Assembly: GCA_021234155.1 (NCBI GenBank)
Contig: JAJEKV010000331.1
Span: forward strand, 186,001 to 250,000
Source of the DNA: Isoetes taiwanensis
Taxonomy: Eukaryota > Streptophyta > Lycopodiopsida > Isoetales > Isoetaceae
Length of the DNA stretch: 64,000 nt
Direction: 5' to 3'
The translations under genes were made by a program, and so were the position numbers. Under the pieces are notes generated by a model. It did not search any database and was not told where the DNA came from. It was given only the letters and a program-made list of their open reading frames with translations. This document shows, piece by piece, positions 57,375 through 64,000 of the stretch. How positions within the stretch are numbered: the stretch's first letter is position 1; every line of letters starts with the position of its first letter.

Positions 57375-58796
57375 TTGTGATCTGACTAAATTGCCAGTCC
57401 CTTATTATGGATCACTTATGATGGAGCTCTACGGGTAATTAATCATAACATTTACCTATGTTTGCGTTACTTAGGGCCCGAAGGGCCCAAATTTTTTTTT
57501 AATATAACAATCAACACACAACTACCATTAACATTATTAACACAAACCATTGCATTTAACATATTTTAATTAAAATCCCCCTTAAACCCCCTTTGGTTTG
57601 GGTGCATATTCACACGGGGGTTACGTAGGGCGGCGAGAGCTCAAAAATACATGTACAAAATTAACACCATTAAGTACATTCTCTCAAACCTTATAGTATT
57701 TTGCAAATCAATATCTGAATATACAAAAAAACTTGTACATCGTACCCCACAAGCGAGGATCGCTATATACGGTCCGGATCTTGGAATAATGGGCAAATAT
57801 GCCCATCAAGCGACTCGTTGCCGGAGTAACCCCCGTGTGAATATGCATGTGAAGGAAAGAAGATGGGCTGAAGGAAACGTGGACATGCCATACCTCGTTA
57901 TAATCGCCCATGTCCAAGTTCAATACTTGATGGCCCTAGCTTTGGCAACATGGATCCCGCCAAAGACCAGCAGCTGATACCATCTCGGCGGTAAAAGCGG
58001 GACATTTGTAGTCGAAACTATAGCCGGGCAACATTTTCGGAAGAGGCAAAATCGATTCTATCACGGGAATCAGTGCGTCCACAAATCCGGCGGTATTAAA
58101 ATTTGAGAAGAGCAGGCGCATGTTTCACGTTCGGGTTTCCTCTTGAGTGTCCGGGTATGGCAAGACTGCCCTTCCTCGCTTGCTGTTGCACTATCATTGG
58201 ATCCGCTATGGCATGCCTGAGAGGTCCATAAGCAGGCGAGCACTAAACAGTGGGAAAGCCGTGGTGCAAGACTTCAGCGCCCTTCTACTTTTCAATTTTG
58301 ATGCAAATTATTATTTTCAATACCACGTGTCAGCAGGAGGGCTTTTCAAATAAATAGTTTTCAAACAAATATTATAAAACAGAAATTTTTGGAAAAAGTC
58401 ATGAGCACAAATTTCATATTTTATTTGTGCTTGTAATTAACAACATCAAAATATTTTGAAGCTAGTTCTAATTAAAAGTGCAAAGTGCTTTTAAGGTAGC
58501 TATACATAAAAGTGCAACACACCTAAGGTCACACTAAATAACATAATAAAAGCAACCTTCAACATGGTGGTGTTGTTCACAACTCGTCCATAGCCACATT
58601 ACATCCATATTCATGTACAAGCAGTAAGAGAAAGTGTTATGAGATTTAGTCAGTGACTATGTGAAATTTAGCATAACATCAACAACCCATGGACATGGAT
58701 ACTTGCAATCTACATGTTCGCAAAATGATCAAATGGCCAAGAAGTTGTTCTATGAAGATGCACAATTTCCCAATATCTATAGGTTCCCAAATTATG
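57375..58796. other. Mostly non-coding; possible minus-strand relic
   Basis: Hairpin GGGCCC-GAA-GGGCCC at about 57475. On the minus strand, 58121-57708 gives two frames separated by one break (PGYSFDYKCPAFTAEMVSAA, then DMGDYNEVWHVHVSF and MGIFAHYSKIRTVYSDPRLW). They read like real protein but I do not recognise the family. 58388-58547 duplicates 52373-52535. Confidence 0.35.
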
Positions 58797-58979
58797 ATCA
58801 TCAACGTTGGGCATCGCTACTAGTCCAAATACATTGTTGGGCATAGAGCAACCCTCTATACTTGCATTGAAAAGCATGTATACGTGTTTTGCATGATTCT
58901 TTATTGCAAGTTCATGTTAAAACCTGGCTCCCTCTGCATTATTACGTTATAGCCCAGCAATGCTGGGGACTTTTTCTAG
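58797..58979 (+). mobile_element. Two further Helitron-type 3' termini
   Basis: 58947-58979: GCCCAGC-AAT-GCTGGGG, ACTTTTT, CTAG (58976-58979), T. 58800-58823: a degenerate relative with the right arm CAACGTTGGGCATCGCTA then CTAG, T. No matching TC terminus was found upstream, so the elements' extents are unknown. The second end is weak. Confidence 0.5.
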
Positions 58980-60000
58980 TATTTTCATATTGAGATTTAC
59001 AAAAATAAAGACACTATGAAAATTCCAGGTGAAGAACATACATACAGTGTAAAAAAGAAAACCTAGAGAAAAAGGGGCCACATACCTCGCCTTCTAGGTA
59101 GAAAGTCAGATGTGGGATGAAATCATTTTTCAGTGCGAGCCTCTGCTCCTCAAACCTAGAAGAAAAGACAAGATTATACTTGAAGAATAGGCGGCTTTAA
59201 GAAGACACAAAAAAAAAAAAAAAAAAAAAAGAGAAGGAAGAAGTGAAGAGTAATCGTCCTTGGCATCTTCGCCCCCCTCGCAACAAACGCTGCTCCTTAT
59301 ATTTATTTTCCTCCATCTTTGTATTTTTTTTTCCCGCCGAGATGAGAGCTGGTTGGCAATGCATTCGGACATCTATGGTTTGTCGAAGAGAGGTGCAGCC
59401 ATCCTCTAGTTTGCTGGACAAGCTGGATTGGTTGCATTCAATTTTGTATAAAGCAATGTAGTGGCTGATAACGGCCTGAAAATGGGTCATATAATTATAT
59501 AGGTTTGAAAAATTGCATCATCTACGCAAACTATCGTTAATCGAAATTGAGTTATTTTACCAAAACAACTATACGGTCCACCACCTTGCTAGATAGATGT
59601 TTGGTCGTCTGATATGAAAGGCACATATGGGTGCAAAATCGGTACTGGGTAGCAGAAATCATCGTTCGGACGCCGCTTACAAGTGCTTAAAATCGGCGTG
59701 TTTTAAACACACGACGTGCGTGATTGATCAATTGATATGTAGGGGCTTGGCGCGCCCATCAAATGACATTTGAGAGAATCATGAGCTTGAATGGTGCGGA
59801 AACATGAATGCACAGAGTCCGCCATATTCGTGGATGGCGGGCTTACCCATCTTAAATTCAAGCAAAATAGAGGGACTAATTGTTTCCAAGAATTGCCTAA
59901 ACCGAAATTCAACAATTTGCCCTCACCAATTTTGCAATACACATACATCCGGGAGAGATGAAACACAATTCCTCTCCCCGTTCACTTTACAAAACCATTG
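58980..60000. other. Non-coding stretch, no gene seen
   Basis: Contains an A-run at 59208-59230. A short palindromic GTGTTTTAAACACAC lies at about 59698. No gene recognised. Confidence 0.45.
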
Positions 60001-62640
60001 ATGCAGCAAGGAAGAGAGATCAGAGGCAGAGATTGTATGCAAAGAAGGTAGCAATGAAGAAGAATTCCCCTTCTAAAGATTCGCCTTCAACCGCAGAATA
60101 AGAGAAATTTCAGGAGAAATTTTTGAAGTATTCAACCAAATTAGTACAAATGTTGATGACAATGACAAAGGCGAATCCTTGCCCGGTCTTCTTTGGAGGG
60201 CAAAGGGATTTACCAATTGCTTCTATAAAGAAATCTAAACAGGTTACTATGGCCGAGCAAATGGTGAAGGATTTGAAGGAAACAATGCAAGAACAGAGGA
60301 ATCATGACATGCTTCGTGCAAGGAAGTCCACCTTGATAATGGCAGCAGCAGGTACAAATGGTGTCAAGCCTATGAACCAAACAGAAGTGGCCAGATTGCT
60401 CAACATCCCCAGAAAAACAATTTCAAATGCTTTTCAAAAAAGGGTGCAAGCTAACAAAGGGGAAGGACCTTGGTCAATGTTCAGGAGGAGGAAGCAGATG
60501 GATAGCATGTTAGATTACAATAGAGAAGCTGTTCTCAAGTTCTGGACAGAGAATACAAGAGTTTCTCCATACAAGAAAGACGTGAGGAGGTATGTATCAG
60601 AGACATGAATAAAGATGGAACATTCAGTTCACCTTCTTGAAGTCAGCCAAGTAAGTATTCATCCTATATTGTAGGGTTCATTATATGTAGCATTTATTTG
60701 GCATTCACACGATTCCCTGTAGTTGCAATTCTACCTTAGGTTTAGAGAGGAGAATCCTGATATCAAAATTGCATTGCAGACTTTTGAGAGGCATACATGA
60801 AAAGGCAATGCGTGAAAGGCATACATGCTGTTGCATCTACCACTTAAAATTTGAATACATCATGCAGGGATTGAACAACATGAGAAAATCGGGTGGAGTT
60901 CATGACAATTGCAACTGCCACTATGATATTTGTGGCCCCGGCCCGTAATGTGCAGCCAACGAGCATACAATCAAGTGCACCGGTGATTTATGGAGACAAG
61001 TGGTCTGCAAAGAAAGGTGATGATGAGGAGTGGTTTGATCATAACTGCTTGATGTTGGCGTGTAAAAAATGTGGGTTGGATAGAATTAGAAAATGTCCAC
61101 AGGAAATGGATGGCACGGGTTCATTACTAGTTACTTGGTAGACATTTGAAAAGCAACATGTGGACGGAGACGAGAATTGAGGGGATCCAAGAAAGGCTTT
61201 GAGGTACAAACCATCTTAAGATTATCTACGGAAGGAGAGAAGTCCCAAAGAGTTTCAAAAGGATGTGAAGAAGGTAATATCAGATTTTGTTCCACACAAT
61301 TACATAGCACATTGGCAGGCCAATCAGTTTAAACAGTGTGTGTCATCATTTCCAGAAGATACAATTGTATCTGTTATTGAATTTGCAGAAAATTACAGCA
61401 TCAAGATCCAGAATGAGCCCCAGTCAATGCACTGGCATACAAACCAAGTTTCTATACTTGATAGACATGACTAAAGTGCTGATATTCCTGTTCCTGTGCA
61501 GACAGAAGAAGACTGTCCAAAGAAGAAAAAAAAGAACAGAAGATTGGAGCAGATCAGGAATAGACTCAACAATGGTAGGAAGATCATAAAAGAGACTCAC
61601 TTTTACATTTGTGATGATAAAGTGCATGACTCATTATTTGTGGAACACTGCCTACAAAAGCATGCTACATGGCTTAAGGAAGGGAAATAGAGTATGAGAA
61701 GCATTGGGTTTGGAGTGATGGTGCTCATCACAATTCAAGTCAACAAAACCTTTTTTTTTCTTAGGCGGTACTTCACAATGAATGACAAGGAAATAGTGTA
61801 GAACTACTTTGCCTTTGCTCATGGTAAAGGTGAACATGATGGTGTGTCTTTGTTATCAAAAGGTCTGCTAAGTAAGGAACAACTCAAACCCAATGGTGTG
61901 CAACTCGGAGGCATGCTAAAGATATTGTAAAATTTACAGGTGCATATTTCAGATCTACCAGTTGATGAAACAGATGAGATCAAAAGATATTTTTGGGAAA
62001 TTGAACTCTTTGTTGTGGCAAACATGCAAGAATATGAAATTGAAACACTTAAAAGCACAAAGAAGATTCATCAGATCGGACTGCTGCCAGGAGTAGACCA
62101 AACATGCTTGCTCATAGATGCTTGTCATGTTTTACGCTTGTTTTGCATGGATCGAGAATTGGGACTCCTGCATCAATACAGGTAGATTTGGAAAGTGGGA
62201 GGTAAATGACTTAAAGGAGTTGAGAAGAAAAGGAGACTCTTGAACAAGCCAATGAATGGATCGGTAATTTGATAGAGGTAGGTGACAGTTTTGCGGTGAA
62301 TCTTTGAGATAGACAATTCAGAGGAGGGGTGTGGACTTCTACATCCTCAAGTGCATGTAACCCAAATGCACACTTGAAGATTCATACAAAGATGGATGGG
62401 GGCAAAACTTTGGAGTGCATGAGGTTATCTTAAGTGGACAAGATTATCAATTCTTGGGTAATTTCAAGTACATGTTGCTCATTAAACAACCCGGCGCCTC
62501 AGGTAACGACCCACGTGGTAAGATATCCTAAAATTGATATGGACAAAATAGAAGGCATGAGACATGTACAAAATTTCACGGGGAGACCCATGAAAAATTA
62601 TGGCCGGTCTCCCAATAACCACGTAATTCTTTGACACTTA
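60001..62640 (+). pseudogene. DDE-like transposase relic, plus-strand copy
   Basis: Same protein order as the minus-strand relic at 10.5-14 kb. 60123-60608 is a 161-codon frame with MNQTEVARLLNIPRKTISNA (HTH-like), GPWSMFRRRKQ and TRVSPYKKDVRRYVS. About 61020-61130: EEWFDHNCLMLACKKCGLD, CPQE (zinc-knuckle-like). 61265-61474: SDFVPHNYIAHWQ, VIEFAENYSIKIQ, QSMHWHTNQ. 61590-61690: ETHFYICDDKVHDSLFVEHC. Then HWVWSDGA (about 61710), FAFAHGKGEHDGV (about 61810) and SKGLLSKEQLKPNGVQ. The C-terminal WIGNL...GDSFAV block is at about 62250-62300. Stops and frameshifts separate the blocks. Divergence from the minus copy is large, so these are separate old insertions, not a local duplication. Confidence 0.75.
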
Positions 62641-62953
62641 ACCAAATTGATTTAATTCTTTTGCAAGTGATTTGTTGTTCCAAAGACCTAAACACGTAAG
62701 CACACATTTGTATATATATTAATAATAGTGAGGATGCACAAGGGTGGTGTGCATGGACACGTGCCGAAATGAAGATTGAATTGTTGTTTAAGAATGTACA
62801 TTTGTGACATTGGAATAACATTCAATTATTTATTTTGGTACCATCACTGATATGGGGGCATGCTAGGGGGAGTGGTCCAGGAAAAAAAAGAGACTAAGGC
62901 AATGGGGCATTTGGAAAAATAATGGTTACAAGATATCATGGGAAAAAAGGGGG
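62641..62953. other. Non-coding stretch, no gene seen
   Basis: AT-rich sequence between the transposase relic and the hairpin. Nothing recognised. Confidence 0.5.
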
Positions 62954-63165
62954 CAAGGTATTTTACACGACCATTAAAGCAAAAGATAAGGGAGATATTT
63001 TAAAAGAAAGGGATATCTCTTAAGTCGGCAAGGCAAATGTCAAAATAGTTGCTCGAAACTTGCGTGAACCTATTTTGACATTTGCCTTGCCGACTTAAGA
63101 GATATCCCTTTTTCTTTAAAATATCTCCCTTATCTTTTGCTTTAATGGTCGTGTAAAATACCTTG
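62954..63165. repeat. Near-perfect hairpin, 95-base arms
   Basis: Left arm 62954-63048 and right arm 63070-63165 are reverse complements apart from a one- or two-base difference in an A-run. The loop is 21 bases (63049-63069). A further 16-base perfect palindrome (TACCTTGCGCAAGGTA, 63159-63174) overlaps the outer end. No coding potential. Candidates are a foldback/MITE element or a hairpin-RNA locus. Confidence 0.92.
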
Positions 63166-63430
63166 CGCAAGGTATTTTGGGTCTTGGGGTTCAAAAAAGT
63201 GCGACAAGTGGAAGCGGAGAAAGCATGTTAAGCAGCGCCCGACGCACCTTTTCGATTTCCGCGCGCCTTTTCGCGAACAATGATTTTGCGGGTAGCCATC
63301 TCATCGATCCAAAGCAATTTGCTAAAAACGGATCATGGCGTTCCCCTCTCCAAGCACCTCTCCCGCTCTCCCGCTCTCCAATCTAAGATTTGTAGTTGAA
63401 TCTTAGATTCTTGTTTCGGTGTGGAGGTTT
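63166..63430. other. GC-richer stretch, no gene seen
   Basis: Contains TCTCCCGCTCTCCCGCTCTCC-like CT-rich repeats near 63355. The 69-codon frame at 63177-63386 is not recognised. Confidence 0.4.
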
Positions 63431-63960
63431 TGAATTGAGGTTGTGGCTTCCAACACGTGTTGGAAGCTGGAATTCTTAATATCGTAGAGGTGTTTAGAAT
63501 GTGAGCTTCTAGAAAAACACCTTTCTCAAGTTTAAGACGTGGCTTTGCTTCCAACTTGAGTTGGAAATCTTATGTTCTAATGATGTTCTAATGATGGAAG
63601 TTGGTTTTGTAATGAGGTTGTGGCTTCCAACATGTGTTGGTTGGAAGTTGGATTTTGGAATGGGAGCTTTTAGATCAACACCATTTTCAAGTCTCACTTC
63701 CAACATAAGTTCTTTTTGTTCTGATGATGAAGGTTTAAGAAAAATCTTTAGACAAGCACTTTTGTTTCAACCCCTAAGTTGTTGCCTTTTCAATGGTTGG
63801 AAGTTGTAGGTTGAATTTAAAGGTTGAAATAAATACCTTTTTCAAGTTTATATTGTGGTGGTAGTGGAATCTTAGCTTTATGTTTTAATGTAGACGTTTT
63901 TGAAATGAGGTTGTAACATTTGGAAGTGATGTTACAACATCACTTTTAATGTTTGAAATT
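63431..63960. repeat. Degenerate repeat with embedded palindromes
   Basis: GAGGTTGTGGCTTCCAACA occurs at about 63437 and 63615, with a weaker third version at about 63907. The units hold short palindromes: TTCCAACACGTGTTGGAA (63448-63465, perfect), TTCCAACT-TG-AGTTGGAA (63549-63566) and TTGTAACAT...ATGTTACAA (about 63912-63938). CACGTG is a G-box core, but no gene is adjacent. Confidence 0.6.
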
Positions 63961-64000
63961 GGAATTCTAAGCATTATAGAGCACTTAAACTCTAAGCTGT

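Overview
The window is nuclear DNA of a land plant. It contains plant-type serine/threonine phosphatase 5, serine carboxypeptidase-like, importin-beta, LRR receptor-kinase and PPR sequence with GT-AG introns, plus a plant LINE. The PPR relic has the GREIH/AIDRG wording common in ferns, so a seed-free plant, probably a fern, is my best guess (inference). It is repeat-dominated, and almost every recognisable gene is a broken fragment. The one convincing uninterrupted ORF is an unrecognised 256-residue protein on the minus strand at 18.7-19.5 kb.

The organising theme is Helitron-type rolling-circle transposons. I count ten 3' termini of the form short GC hairpin, 7-12 bases, CTAG, followed by T. 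Five matching 5' termini are A followed by TC. Family A starts TCTTCTTTTTTATTTTG, carries a 38-bp subterminal palindrome and ends GCACACGTTTCTAG. Copy A1 (750-5254) carries pieces of a PP5 phosphatase gene and an acyl-CoA dehydrogenase gene. Copy A2 appears to run from 27254 to 49228, about 22 kb. Its two outer flanks match the two halves of an uninterrupted copy of the same sequence at 49908-50310, and the join falls exactly between A and T. A2 contains a PPR relic, a 2-kb 19-bp minisatellite, an FCP1-like fragment and several nested Helitrons. Nested element B1 (34630-37490) carries antisense importin-beta and LRR-kinase fragments.

The most unusual elements are family B Helitrons (43401-45305, 50440-52319, and minus-strand 46312-about 47800, with a truncated copy at 48039-48904). 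Between ordinary Helitron ends they consist almost entirely of purine on the 5'-to-3' strand, for 1.3-1.8 kb. The orientation is the same in all copies.

Region by region. 0-5.3 kb: A1. 7.1-10.3 kb: a decayed gene with a RING-like finger and an FCP1/NIF-like phosphatase domain. 10.5-14 kb: a decayed DDE-like transposon on the minus strand, with a relative on the plus strand at 60-62.6 kb. 14.7-15.3 kb: a 5'-truncated LINE with an 11-bp target duplication. 18.7-21.7 kb: the 256-aa ORF, a decayed relative of it and local repeats. 24.2-24.7 kb: a serine carboxypeptidase relic. 26.7-50.4 kb: A2 and its flanks. 50.4-52.3 kb: a purine Helitron. 52.3-59 kb: gene-poor repeats. 62.9-63.2 kb: a nearly perfect 95-bp-arm hairpin. 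63.4-64 kb: a palindrome-bearing repeat. I see no convincing tRNA, rRNA or CRISPR.
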